From NCBI GenBank assembly GCA_026873275.1, contig JANTUC010000001.1, forward strand, positions 1,240,001 to 1,304,000: a stretch of 64,000 bases of DNA, written 5' to 3'. Under the pieces are notes generated by a model, which saw only the letters and a program-made list of their open reading frames with translations, was not told the DNA's origin and searched no databases. The translations under genes were made by a program, and so were the position numbers. The DNA comes from Pseudopithomyces maydicus. Its lineage: Eukaryota; Ascomycota; Dothideomycetes; Pleosporales; Didymosphaeriaceae. Below, in pieces: positions 51,120 to 61,218 of the stretch. The first letter of the stretch is position 1. Every line of letters starts with the position of its first letter.

Positions 51120-52181
51120 ATGCACAAGCTACATTCGATTGCCTTTTTACTGAGCTCAGTCACTTGGGCGTTATCCACTGACCCAGTGTGTCTGAAAGGT
51201 GTCCAAGCAGCCCTTCAATCACTGTCTAGTTTTGGCCCTGCTCAGACCTTCTGCACCAGCAAATATCCTATCAAGACAACCACCATCACAGCACCGGCCA
51301 AGACAACGACGCTTACATCAAGCGCTCCGATTAAGATTACATCAACAACAACGCTAATTGCACCTACATCCACTGTCTTGGCGACTACAACGACCACGAC
51401 CACCGTCACGACTACTCTGACAGCTCAAGAAAGGGCTGTTACACCGGCTGCAAATGATCCAAAGTCATCTCAGCTATCCAGTCTCATCTCAGTTGCTGGT
51501 GCCGTGCTTTCCACCTTCTGCTCGTGTATCGAAGCACATCCTCAAGCAACAATCACCCCCACCATCACAACAACAACTACAGTCACGCCCTACGGCGTTG
51601 CCACCGTAAGTGGATTTACTCAAAGCATCAAAAGCTCGCCATGCTCTAGTATGAGAAGGGCTACCCCATTGAGAACTCCCACTGATGCGAGTCTTTAACC
51701 TATGTAGGAATCTACGACCCCACTTACGACTTCGACACTTGGAACCACCGCGACAGTAACAGTTACCACTACAAGAGCAACACCAACCCCGGCATATTGC
51801 ACCTATTCCTATGATAATTATGGTTAGACCGGCGTCGGTGGTTGCAAAGCAGGCTGCTATTGCGACCAGCATCCGGGAGGCGACGGCCAAGGCATCTGTA
51901 ACAACTATAGTAGCATATCTCAGTGTGCAGCAAATTGCCAATCAGATCAGGACTGTGCCTACGATGAGATATGCGTTGGGGGCATAAATTGCAATAACGC
52001 TCCCTCGAATTTGGGGAACTCTTGTGCCAAGATTTTGCCTTGCGGATCGGAAAGTGCAGCTAAACGAAACTTGTTCAGTTTCAATAAGGAATTAGAATCC
52101 AGATATATGTTGAAGAGGGGTGGAGTGGGCGCCGTGTCTGGCGGTGACCCGCGTGTTCGTCTTCGTCCTTCGAACAAGTAA
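51120..52181 (+). pseudogene. Thr-rich secreted Cys-domain protein with an in-frame TAG
   Basis: Exon 1 (51120-51605) encodes a signal peptide (MHKLHSIAFLLSSVTWALST), a Cys motif (VCLKGVQAALQSLSSFGPAQ then TFCTSKY) and a Thr-rich linker. A 102-nt intron (51606-51707) joins in phase to another Thr-rich stretch and YCTYSYDNYG. A TAG at 51825-51827 interrupts that frame. The same frame then continues without a break through a Cys-rich module (GVGGCKAGCYCDQHPGGDGQ, CAANCQSDQDCAYDEICVGG) to a stop at 52179-52181, 319 codons in all. The downstream module clearly belongs to the gene. Either a point mutation has truncated it, or the TAG lies in an unrecognised small intron (gttaga begins at 51823). 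Function unknown. The layout fits a wall-associated or effector-like glycoprotein. Confidence 0.65.
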
Positions 52182-52498
52182 ATGAGGGTGCAGTATGGGA
52201 AGGGAACACTGAATCGATGAAAGTGTGTGATGAAAGTCGAGATATCAATAGGAACAAGGATTCAAGGCACGTAAGCGCATAATTGAATGCATGAAATTCT
52301 CCGTGAAGCTTCCCTGTCTATTTGAATTCGTTGATGGCGCCAAACGTTGCAACGGTCTAGTCGCGCTGTGGTAACTACGTCACCACTTCCGGTAGTGCCG
52401 AAAAAGAACGAACAAACCTCGAACCCCTGCGAAATCTTGGTGAAAAAAATGAAAACCTAACCCTCTAAATAACGCACCCAAAATTGAAAAAGAACAAC

Positions 52499-53041
52499 AT
52501 GGCACCAGGAGACAGCCTACCCGACTTTCTCACCAACACTGCTCTCGATCCAACTTTTGAGGACGATATCCTCGACACACATTTAATCTACGACTACGAC
52601 GCGCAAGACAGCGAAGGAAATCCACAGAAGTGGCGTTACGAACTGTGGTGCTTCTCATCGGACCGCGTAGTCTATGCTATTCATGGTGGACCCATGGCCG
52701 GTCGGATAAACTACCAGCGCGCGACCTACCAATGCATACGCCCGGGTGAGCTTTGGCAAATAAACTGGCTTGAGGAAACAGGAACTGTGGTTTCAGCAGT
52801 TTACGATATCAAGAAGGGTATGATGACGACGATGATTGCATTTTCGGAGGGCCATTGGAAGAGATCAAAGGAGGCCCTGGGAGATAAGAGGAAAAAGGAG
52901 GATTTGGAGAGGTGGAGGGGGCTGGCTGGGGTTGGTAAGCAGACCTCGAGGTTTATGTTGAGTGAGCAGGCGCATGTTGTCGAGTGTTTCAAAGGAAAAG
53001 GGAAGTTGGTACCGATCAAAGAGAGCGATCCACTCTATTAA
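52499..53041 (+). CDS. Phenolic acid (ferulic/p-coumaric) decarboxylase
   Basis: Single exon, 180 residues, starting MAPGDSLPDFLTNTALDPTF after an A-rich leader. The small lipocalin-like barrel of the PAD family is recognisable from THLIYDYDAQ, WRYELWCFSSDRVVYAIHGG, PMAGRINYQRATYQ, GELWQINWLEETGTVVSAVY and GMMTTMIAFSEGHW. The two Tyr of IYDYD and the Glu in NWLEETGT match positions implicated in catalysis in bacterial PADs. The enzyme removes CO2 from hydroxycinnamic acids released from plant walls, giving vinyl phenols, and needs no cofactor. A basic C-terminal extension (DKRKKEDLERW) is fungal-specific. It fits with the cutinase and peroxygenase as plant-material metabolism, though they are not clustered. 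Confidence 0.88.
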   Translation: MAPGDSLPDFLTNTALDPTFEDDILDTHLIYDYDAQDSEGNPQKWRYELWCFSSDRVVYAIHGGPMAGRINYQRATYQCIRPGELWQINWLEETGTVVSAVYDIKKGMMTTMIAFSEGHWKRSKEALGDKRKKEDLERWRGLAGVGKQTSRFMLSEQAHVVECFKGKGKLVPIKESDPLY

Positions 53042-53644
53042 GAAATATTTTGTCGTGGTTCACCTAATTTATGGTAAATGCCCTGGCTGTATGTTGAATT
53101 CAAAAACCCTTTCTTAACTATCAAGCTCTCCCGGCCCACTTCAAATAAACAGCACTGAAAGCCCATTACAAGTCCTTCAACTTCCCGAGTTCACTGATGG
53201 GTAGGGAATAGCCAAATTATCACAAAGTCAAAATAGAATACTCTTTTGATAATTCACCGGCAAAAAGTACAAAACGTGAGATTATACTTCCCATTCATAA
53301 CACCTAAGTGATGAAACTAACTAGGCCTAACGGACTGAAAGGTTATCATTCACGGTTTTATATTGTCACAAGAGGGGATGACAACGTTTTATCTATCCAT
53401 TTTCATCAAGTCAGCTCTTATGATCACCTACTACATTTTTGAATCAACAAAACAAACAAAACAACATCATTCACGGCTTCGCGAAAAAGGATACATCCAT
53501 AATAGGCACAGAAAAATGGTCACAGTGTCTACTGAATTTACACAATCCTCCATACCAGTTACGAGGCAGCTAGAATCATTCCGACCCAAGGTGTCGTCTG
53601 ACGAAAAAAGCCCCAATAGAAGGACAAAAGATCCTCAACTATTC
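53042..53644. other. Convergent 3' intergenic with a possible repeat remnant
   Basis: Lies between convergent genes. Contains a 20-base motif at 53364-53383 that recurs with two mismatches at 61145-61164. No gene is seen. Confidence 0.5.
53364..53383 (+). repeat. Dispersed 20-bp motif, copy 1
   Basis: Begins TGTCACAAGAG and ends GATGACA, with 5-base inverted ends (TGTCA/TGACA). The second copy at 61145-61164 differs at two positions. Both are in intergenic AT-rich DNA, so they may be remnants of a short mobile or repeated element. Two copies by eye is weak evidence. Confidence 0.4.
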
Positions 53645-55389
53645 TTATGGGCGGGGAGTCAACACATCGCGGAGCTATAAAAGAAGAAAACAATGTTAGT
53701 TTCCATCGTCATATATTCAATGACTTGTTCGAGGCTTACCCAGTCTTCAAGGTCTTTCTTGTTGTTGCGAAGCTCGTTATATTTGGCATCGAGTTTATCT
53801 TGAATGATGTCAATTATACAACTGGAGAGAAAGGATTGAAGCACCTACCGGCAGTAACATGGAAGTCTTCCTTGGCAGTAGCTCCTGATGCCAGTACCTG
53901 TAACTGGTCGAGGAAAGCAGCAGCCTTGGCATCGTTGCCAATTTGGTTCACATTGAACTTGACAGCTACGATACATTTAGCATGGTTCAATTGTTACGAA
54001 ATGAAAAGAGATAGAAACCTACACGAAGCCGGGAGGCTGCCATCTGAGACCTGTTTCCTGCACGCGTCGACTTCATTCTGGAAAGTTTTGTCGGCTTCCT
54101 CAGTGGGACAACCATCAGTGATCACGATAATTAGGAATGGCCGCTCGAAAATCTCTTTCGCAGCAATCTTGCTGTATACAAAAGGCTGTAGAACTTTGTC
54201 CTTCAAGGCTGTTCCGATCTTTGTGCCGCCATTTGGAGTAATATTGGCCTTCTGTCGCAAAGCCTCGCCTTTTAGGTTATCCAAGTCGGAGTCTGATTTG
54301 TTGATGAAGCGGAGATGGACGCCCTTCTCATCTGGTGAAAACATCAACAGCAAATTCGCCATGTAAGAGACGATTTCGGTTTGAGCTGCCATTCGGCCCC
54401 CTTCTTTCATGGAGCCGCTATCATCTGCACAATACTTAGTACGTTCACTGTCAAATAGATTTACACTTGAAAACTGACCGCAGTAGATGACAGGCTGGTA
54501 CAGAGCCAACTTGAAATAGGTCTCTACTTCGCTCCTTGTAAAGGCTTGAAAGAGGTTGATGTCATTAACGACTGCATGGGCCTTGATGAGGATATTCTCG
54601 AGCAATGAACTGGTAGGCGGAAAGAAGCTTTCCAAAGCATGAGCACCCACTACGTCGTCTAAGATGTTTTCCAACTCCTTTTTAGTTTTGGGATACATGT
54701 TGACCTGTCACTCAATCAGTACTTTCACTTCCTCACTCACGACACGCTTACCGGTGGCTTGTTGCTCGGTTCTACAAGCTCGTTGTTGATGATTTTGAAA
54801 GCATCAACAACACTCTTCTGTACGCGTTCCTTGGTCTTCAAGTAGTCATTCAATAGGAAGGCACCCGAAACGAGGAACCGGGTGAGCAAGGTTCCAGTAG
54901 AACCCAAGTCACCTTCATCAAGTAAAGCTTCTTTTGCTTTGATGTTGAGGAGTCGATCCGCGATATCGTTGGCAGACTCGCCCTTAGAATTGGGAGTGGT
55001 AGTGGACGCTCCGTGGCTCTTGAAAAGTTTGATGATGGCGGGGTCCGGATTGTTCTTCAATGCTCGCATAAGCGGGGTGTCATGCGGGTAAGATTCATCT
55101 TCTTCATCTACCACAGTCTGTGGTTCTCGAAGAAGAATGTCGATAACACGAGCAGCATCAACTTTGGCATCAACTGCCATATGAAGAAGAGAAAGTCCAT
55201 TTGCAGCCTTCCTCTTGACACTGGCTTTGTGTTCGAGAAGAAGACGAATGGTGCGGACATCACCGTTCAATACGGCATAGCCAAGGGGGTGTTGCCGTCC
55301 TCCAACTGGTTGATTTCATCGCCATTGGTGAGATTCCTGAGATCCTCTCGAGTGAGGGTCTTGTTTCTTGTCTTCTCTGCGACAGACAT
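53645..55389 (-). CDS. Ankyrin-repeat plus von Willebrand A domain protein, one apparent frameshift
   Basis: Six exons: 55389-54752, 54704-54479, 54424-54023, 53965-53849, 53798-53740 and 53674-53645. The intron at 54478-54425 is in-frame and stop-free. Removing it gives QPVIYCDDSGSMKEGG, an intact MIDAS (DxSGS). The VWA fold continues MAAQTEIVSYMANLLLMFSP, NGGTKIGTALKDKVLQPF and FLIIVITDGCPTEEADKTF. The N-terminus has ankyrin repeats (EDGNTPLGYAVLNGDVRTIR, NGLSLLHMAVDAKVDAARVI) and a linker helix. The first repeat spans a run of five (55285-55289, C5 on the coding strand) where one base is missing between NTP and LGY. Restored length 490 residues. There is no signal peptide, so it is cytosolic. 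VWA domains bind protein ligands through a metal ion. The partner is unknown. Confidence 0.85.
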
Positions 55390-56186
55390 TATGTCTGATT
55401 GAAAGTTGGTATGTGAAATGACGCAAAAGACGGAGCTAAATATAATGTCTCGGGAACAAAGATAAAAACTGTTGGGTTTATATGTTTTAATGAGCCATGG
55501 AGCTGCTATATTATGGATATGATTATATATTCACTAGAATCTGTTTTATGTTTGGTCCAGAACAGTTGTCCACTTGCGCAAACTCATGTGATCTTACGTA
55601 GACTTACTAGTCCTGATCGAGTCACTCGGTAAGTCTGGATGGAAAGTTTAATGTTTGAGACTATAAATAAGGTTCAAGGGCCGGCCCGTACTTGTAAACG
55701 GCCTTTTACGTCAATATCTGCCTATACTATGCACGTTCGGTCAATTAAGGTTCGATTAAGAAAGTTCCTGCTGCAATTCGGAGTTTTCATTTGATCAACT
55801 AGGTACATATGTAGTCCGTAAAATCCCACATATCCAACTAGTATTTGGTTTCGTGCATGCATCTATATCAGAAACATGCCGACGGCAGATGAAATCCAAA
55901 CACTAAAAAACCCCTATAGTAATGTTGAATAACAGTAACGCAGTGAAAAGAGTACGAAAGGGGCGCCATAGACAAGCCATGGCCTATGCCTCTCTCACAT
56001 ATTCTTATCCTACAAATTGTTTGCAAAGAAGGACTAAGTAAAAGGTAGAATACGAAGATGACGAACTGAAAAGACACACTTTTGAGTTCCGTCCGTTCCC
56101 TCGGAAGCGAGATGCATGAGGCTTGAACCTGATTCCATCGGAAGTGCATGGGCTCAAAACCTAATACGTTACATGTATGTGCACCT
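55390..56186. other. Intergenic between two minus-strand genes
   Basis: About 0.8 kb, AT-rich, containing the promoter of the VWA-ankyrin gene and the 3' region of the Cys-repeat gene. No other feature is recognised. Confidence 0.5.
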
Positions 56187-58376
56187 CTAAGCAACCTCGG
56201 GACAGTGGCCCATGATGACGCAGTCTGGGGCAGCAGCTGCAACACAGCGGTCGCGGTCCAACCAAGTGTTAGGAGGGCACTTTGGATCCTGGATCAATAC
56301 GCAGTCTGTTCCGACGGGTTTGTGGTTGGGCGGACAGTTCGGTCCCTTCTCCATGACACACTGGTCGCCCTGCAGCCGGAATCCTTGTCCGCAACGTAAT
56401 GGAATCAGCGACACACAGTATCCGTTATTCGGTACCAATCCCTGAGGGCAGATTGCCTGTGTTACACACTGCCCGTTCGAAGTCATCTGGCCTTTTTCGC
56501 ATGTTGGAGTAGTAGTTTTTGAGACACATAGACCCGTCTTTTCATCGAGTTCAGTATCCGGGTCGTCACACTTGGGCTTCTCTCTGTGCACACAGCGATC
56601 ACCTTCCAGGGTGTAGTCTCCAACACAGTTGGCTGGGCTGATACAACGTTGTCCTTCAAGAACTGTTCCCGCGGGGCATTGACGATCCACATCAGCAATA
56701 CATTTCCCATTCTGTAGCCGGAGAGGGGCGTTACAGACAGGCCCGGCCACGTAAATACAAGCTCCCGCCTGTGCTGAGTAGGTATAACCTGTCAAGTGGC
56801 ACACGGGGTTTTGCAAGGAGATACATTGGTTGCCTTGTGGTCTGGTGCCTTCTGGACAGCGGGCGGTTATGGGTAGGACGCACTGGTCTCCAAAGAGTGT
56901 GAGACTTCCTTCACAACTAGGCGTTTGGCTCGGATGCACGCAGTACTTGTCTTTCAAAATGGTACCAGCCGGGCAGTCGGAAGTGAATGCACCTACGCAC
57001 ATGTTGCCGTCTGGTCGGAGATTAGCAGGGCATTCGGGTGTATACACGTTAGAGATACACTCGCGTCCCAAGGCAAAGGAGCCCGATGGACAGTTTGGCC
57101 CAGCAACGACGCACTCTGTGCCACTAGCCGATAGAGTTCCAACCGAGCAACTTGGGCCCACTCCGTAGGCGCACTTTCCATTCTGGAGCTTCAGCGGGAA
57201 CGGACAGGTGGCCGGTTGTCTAATGTAGCAGATGCCCTTGATCATAACACCTTTACCACCATCGCATTCCGGTGGTGTTCCAGGCGTGGAAACGCATTGT
57301 CCCTCAACAAGCTCCGAGTTCGGAGGACAAGGAGAGGAATCTGGGTTTTTCTTGGTGCAGAAAACACCATCATACTCGCTGAGACCAGAAGGACAGCAGA
57401 CTGCCATATCCTTATCTTTGTTGTATTTGTTCACAAAGCCAGCCGAACAAATAGGGTCATCCCGCTGTTGACAGAAACCCGAATTCTTATCAAACTTGAA
57501 TCCCCGGTTGCAGCTGGGATCCTGTGAATCTACACATAGTCCGTTGTGAAGTACTCCACTCGTGCAAGACGGAGATGTGTTGGAAACGCACACATCATTC
57601 TGCAACGTAGTTCCGGTGGCACAGAATGGAGTTGAAGAGGAGATACACTTATCACCAACAGCAGTGAATCCGGACTGGCAGAAAGGCTTTTCTGTTGAGA
57701 TGCAGCGGCCATTCCCGTCCGGTTGCGTTCCGGAGGGGCAGCCGGGACGTTGCACGTGAACACAAAGTCCTCCAACAACCTTGAGCGAATTGCTTTGACA
57801 AGTCGGTGGGTGAGCCGAGACGCAGAGGTTGTCTTGAGGATAGAATCCCTGAGCTGGGCATTCGGGCGGCTCGGCTATCGCGCAGAATCCTCCTTGCAAC
57901 TTCTGACCACTTGGGCAAGTGGGATCCTGAGTGAGAACGCACTGTCCGTTTTTCAAGGTAGTATCTGAGGGACATTGGGGTGGGGTTTTCGAGACACAAC
58001 CCTCCTTGGTAGGAATCAAATTCTTGTCTGCGCAGCTAGGGCCCGAGTTGAGAACACAGACGCCGCCGCGAAAGTGCATGTTGGTCGGGCAGACGCTGGA
58101 TTGAGGATATACACAACTCGTTCCATTATATTGGGTACCGCGTGGACAACATTTCTGGTTTCCTGCGTTGTCGACGGAGGGGATGATGTCGTCAATCGTG
58201 ATTTTCTTGCCAGCGTTCTGGCACGGGGAAGCAATCAGACAAGAGGTAAGTGAATCAACACGACCCTCCCCCGCTGATGACAACCCCGGAATAGGGGTTT
58301 TGAGGCTCTGGTTAGGATCCTGCGCCCTTGCACCTGATCCGGCCAGGAAAAGGATGGGGAGGTACTTGAAACGCAT
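56187..58376 (-). CDS. Secreted protein of about 33 tandem two-cysteine units
   Basis: Single exon, 729 residues. The ATG at 58376 gives a signal peptide (MRFKYLPILFLAGSGARAQD). After a short leader with CLIASPC, nearly the whole protein is built of units of about 20-23 residues of the form CP-x-G-x-x-L-x-x-G-x-CV followed by a short Pro-containing spacer, for example CPSGQKLQGGFC, CPAGTILKDKYC, CPEGTRPQGNQC and CPPNHKPVGTDC. I count about 33 units. Two unusual units have a CC pair (KCCPRGTQYNGTSC and AVCCPSGLSEYDG). There is no membrane helix and no GPI tail. The spacing recalls the Cys-rich repeats of apicomplexan oocyst wall proteins and some fungal surface proteins. A disulfide-rich rod in the wall or matrix is inference. 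It is divergent from the PAN/coiled-coil gene, 0.8 kb away. Confidence 0.85.
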   Translation of the reverse strand: MRFKYLPILFLAGSGARAQDPNQSLKTPIPGLSSAGEGRVDSLTSCLIASPCQNAGKKITIDDIIPSVDNAGNQKCCPRGTQYNGTSCVYPQSSVCPTNMHFRGGVCVLNSGPSCADKNLIPTKEGCVSKTPPQCPSDTTLKNGQCVLTQDPTCPSGQKLQGGFCAIAEPPECPAQGFYPQDNLCVSAHPPTCQSNSLKVVGGLCVHVQRPGCPSGTQPDGNGRCISTEKPFCQSGFTAVGDKCISSSTPFCATGTTLQNDVCVSNTSPSCTSGVLHNGLCVDSQDPSCNRGFKFDKNSGFCQQRDDPICSAGFVNKYNKDKDMAVCCPSGLSEYDGVFCTKKNPDSSPCPPNSELVEGQCVSTPGTPPECDGGKGVMIKGICYIRQPATCPFPLKLQNGKCAYGVGPSCSVGTLSASGTECVVAGPNCPSGSFALGRECISNVYTPECPANLRPDGNMCVGAFTSDCPAGTILKDKYCVHPSQTPSCEGSLTLFGDQCVLPITARCPEGTRPQGNQCISLQNPVCHLTGYTYSAQAGACIYVAGPVCNAPLRLQNGKCIADVDRQCPAGTVLEGQRCISPANCVGDYTLEGDRCVHREKPKCDDPDTELDEKTGLCVSKTTTPTCEKGQMTSNGQCVTQAICPQGLVPNNGYCVSLIPLRCGQGFRLQGDQCVMEKGPNCPPNHKPVGTDCVLIQDPKCPPNTWLDRDRCVAAAAPDCVIMGHCPEVA

Positions 58377-59185
58377 CACTCCTTGAGCGCAGAATAGGAG
58401 TTAAGAAGATGTTCGCAGAGTAAATAATATAGGAAAGTTGATCATGCAAATTGTTTGTACTTTGAGGTTTCAATACTTTGGAAGACTTGTCATGATATAA
58501 ATACTTTGTTGGTAACCGGTCAATTTGGTAGTAGAGATGCAGCACCATTCACCATGCCCAGGAATACGCGAACAGAGATTGTGTATCTTCTACCGATATC
58601 CGAAATACACTCTAGTGCTCACGGTACCCGAGACTGATTGTTCCTGAAATTCAGAATGTAAGCTAATGTAAGCCAAACGTATCCGAAAAAGTCCGGTATG
58701 CGACGTTTCGGTTGTCTCCTTGATTAAGTTTCGGGTATGGCGTTCGCTGCGTAATACGTTAGGTTAGCCAGTACCACATGCCTAGAATCTTGTCTTGATG
58801 TACTTAGGTTACTTCGCTTGACATATACCATTACGCCGTGCTGCATTGAACGTAAGCAGACTTTATTAACTCGTATTGCATAGCCGAACTTGGTCAAATA
58901 GATTCGTATGATGCAGTAGTGTAGATGAGTTCCGGAAAGAACTTGTGTTGACAACACTCGGAACGGTTGAGCCGCTCAATGGCACGTCTTCTCCGTGTAT
59001 TGATCATGTTGGTGTAAAGTTTGCTTGCGAATGCATACTTTTCTCTGCATAAGGAACAGCATAATCTCATCGTCGTTACATTCATTGTTACCCTGAACTT
59101 ATTTGAACCCTACCTTCTCCCAAGTATTTCTAAGGATTCATTATGATTGCAGGTTTTCTATGAATATTGAAAAAGGTCAATAATC
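58377..59185. promoter_or_regulatory. Intergenic between divergent secreted-protein genes
   Basis: This 809 bp stretch separates the starts of the Cys-repeat gene and the PAN/coiled-coil gene. It must contain both promoters. No gene is recognised inside it and I assign no specific binding site. Confidence 0.45.
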
Positions 59186-60829
59186 ATGGTTCGTCTCAAT
59201 CAGCTCTGTCTGTTCTTGGGAACGTTTGCATGGGTTGCACAGCCCCATGAGTGCTCAGGAAGCCAACCACCTTCTGAATTGGTGTACAGTCCCAAAATTC
59301 TTCACACTTCAGCTAGCTGACATCTCTAGATCCCATATAAAATTCGAATTACATTGTTCTTCCATTGCGTTCGCCGACGAAGACGTTGATAACATAGATG
59401 GCGTCGCAAGTACAACAGACTGCGCCAATTACTGTGCGGCCAATAAGGACTGTAAGACTGCTGTATGGAGAGAGAACACAGGTCGATGCGCCTTGAAGAC
59501 TGCACTGGACGATATGCAAGAGAGGGAAAACCATCATTCTTTAGTGAAGGTTGGCTTCGTCAACGGCACGAACTACAATGGTGGACCACAGTGCTCTCAG
59601 CGCGAACTCGATGAGAAATGTGCGAACATAGCGAGCGCCGAGCGCGAGAAGGCTAAGTCAGAATGTTTGGGCCAGGTCAATGATGCAGTACGCAAGGCTC
59701 AACAGGATCGCACTGAACGTGAGCGAGTCGAGCGCGAATGCGGAGACAATGTAGCCAGATTAGAGCAGAACCTGAGAGACACCAAACGAGAATGTCGTGA
59801 GAATCTAGACAAAGAGCGAGATGAGCGCGACCGTGCTGTACGCGCTGAGCGGGAGCGCGTTGAACGCAAAGCCAGAACGGACCAAGCTAGAGCGGTGCAG
59901 GAAGAACGAGATCGACTAATGAAGGAATTCAGTGAACAGCTTCGCACCGAGAGGGAAGCGTGGGCCATCGCTGCGAACAAGTGCGCAGCCGAAAGGGAGC
60001 AAGCTCTACAAGGGGAACGGGACCGGCTTGGTAAGGAATGTAATGAGAAACTGCGCTCGGAACAGCTACGATCTGAGAGTAAGTGCTCAGCGGATCTCAG
60101 AGATGAGCAAGACCGTCTTTCCAAAGACTGCAGTGAACGACTGCGCTTAGAACAACTGCGCGCTGAAAACAAGTGCTCATCAGACCTCTCAAGTGAACAA
60201 GACCGGCTTTCTAAGGATTGCAGCGAAAGAGTTCGCTTGGAACAACTGCGTGGTGAGAACAAGTGCACGGCAGACCTTGGTCATATCACCGAAGAAAAAG
60301 ATAGACTCATCAAGCAATGCAGTGACGATCTTCGTTCTACAAAGGACGAAAAAGATCGCTTGGATACGAAGTGCACCCAAGATCTCCAGGAGAAGGACCG
60401 TCTCAACAAAGAATGTACCGAAAGCAAAGCTCAGGAGCAGGCGCGACGCAAGGATGATATTTGTTATAATCCTGGCTTTGGCGCTTGGCCCAATACAGTT
60501 CCTCCATTCGACGTTGACGGTATCACATACGTCGTCCGGCCCAAGTCTCATGTTACGCTGGCAGACCCCAGACCCTACGACTCGACTTCACCCGCCAGCT
60601 GTGCCAGAGATTTCTGCAACAATCGTTCAGACTGCTTTGGCATCGAGTGGAATCCCGATGATGTGAGCAATACTTCTTTGCCAGTGCAGAAACCAGCTGC
60701 TAATCTATTACACAGGGGAAAAACAAATGCACTGCCTTCTTAGACTCCCCATATCGTGCAGTTCAAAAGGACGATATAAGGGAGCATCGAAGCTTTTATA
60801 TGATCGTGAAGCAGGATAGGTTGCGATAG
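59186..60829 (+). CDS. Secreted PAN-like / coiled-coil protein with a 15-residue cysteine ladder
   Basis: Three exons (59186-59283, 59330-60662, 60716-60829) join in phase to 514 residues. A signal peptide (MVRLNQLCLFLGTFAWVAQP) precedes a PAN/Apple-like domain (FELHCSSIAFADEDVDNIDG, TTDCANYCAANKDCKTAVW). About 270 residues of highly charged coiled coil follow, with a cysteine every 12-20 residues. Six consecutive cysteine codons (60039, 60084, 60129, 60174, 60219, 60264) are spaced exactly 45 bases apart, in a 30-residue repeat typified by EQDRLSKDCSERLRLEQLR. The C-terminus is a second PAN-like part (ASCARDFCNNRSDCFGIEWN, then GKNKCTAFLDSPYRAVQKDD). Both end domains probably bind carbohydrate or protein, and the stalk may form disulfide-linked oligomers. 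These are inferences. No membrane anchor is seen. Confidence 0.85.
60084..60275 (+). repeat. 90-bp coding tandem repeat (30-residue unit, about two copies)
   Basis: Within the coiled-coil gene, units containing DEQDRLSKDCSERLRLEQLR and SEQDRLSKDCSERVRLEQLR follow each other at a 90-base step, with flanking half-units that diverge. The period equals two 15-residue cysteine steps. Confidence 0.7.
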
Positions 60830-61144
60830 GTTGATGGCTTTGTAAGGTCGATGTTGTTGTTGATGCTTTTTCGGCGTCTATCTGTATCTACATCGAGGCC
60901 TCTGTGAGCTAGTGTTCAAAAACCACATGTTTCAACTCCTCTGGCTACGGAGCGTCCTCTTATATAATTACCTGGTCGACTCTTGTTCTTTCAACCAATT
61001 TAAAAATTCGGGTATGGCAGTTAGCAATCTATATACTACCATCTCAACTGCACTGGAACTCGAGAAGAAGTACCAAACTCTCTTCGATATCTTATACCAC
61101 TATATATTAGTTGACACTCTATCTATACTAGCAAATTTCTCTAC

Positions 61145-61164
61145 TGTCACAAGAGAGGATGACA
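61145..61164 (+). repeat. Dispersed 20-bp motif, copy 2
   Basis: Same motif as at 53364-53383, beginning TGTCACAAGAG and ending GATGACA, with two differences. Followed by a T-rich stretch, as is copy 1. Confidence 0.4.
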
Positions 61165-61218
61165 GCGTGTTTCTTTTTTCAACTATTTTTACCTAGTCAG
61201 CGCTAGTCTACCGCTACT

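Noticed and set aside
53647..54366. 239-codon plus-strand frame
   Set aside because: Antisense to several exons and introns of the VWA-ankyrin gene, whose MIDAS and splice phases are clear.
59699..60268. 189-codon Ser/Arg-rich minus-strand frame
   Set aside because: Mirror of the repetitive coiled-coil coding sequence. Its repeats follow from the sense strand.
60912..61196. 94-codon frame possibly from a retroelement
   Set aside because: No reverse transcriptase, integrase, gag or terminal repeat is recognisable. Only a 20-bp motif is shared with another site.
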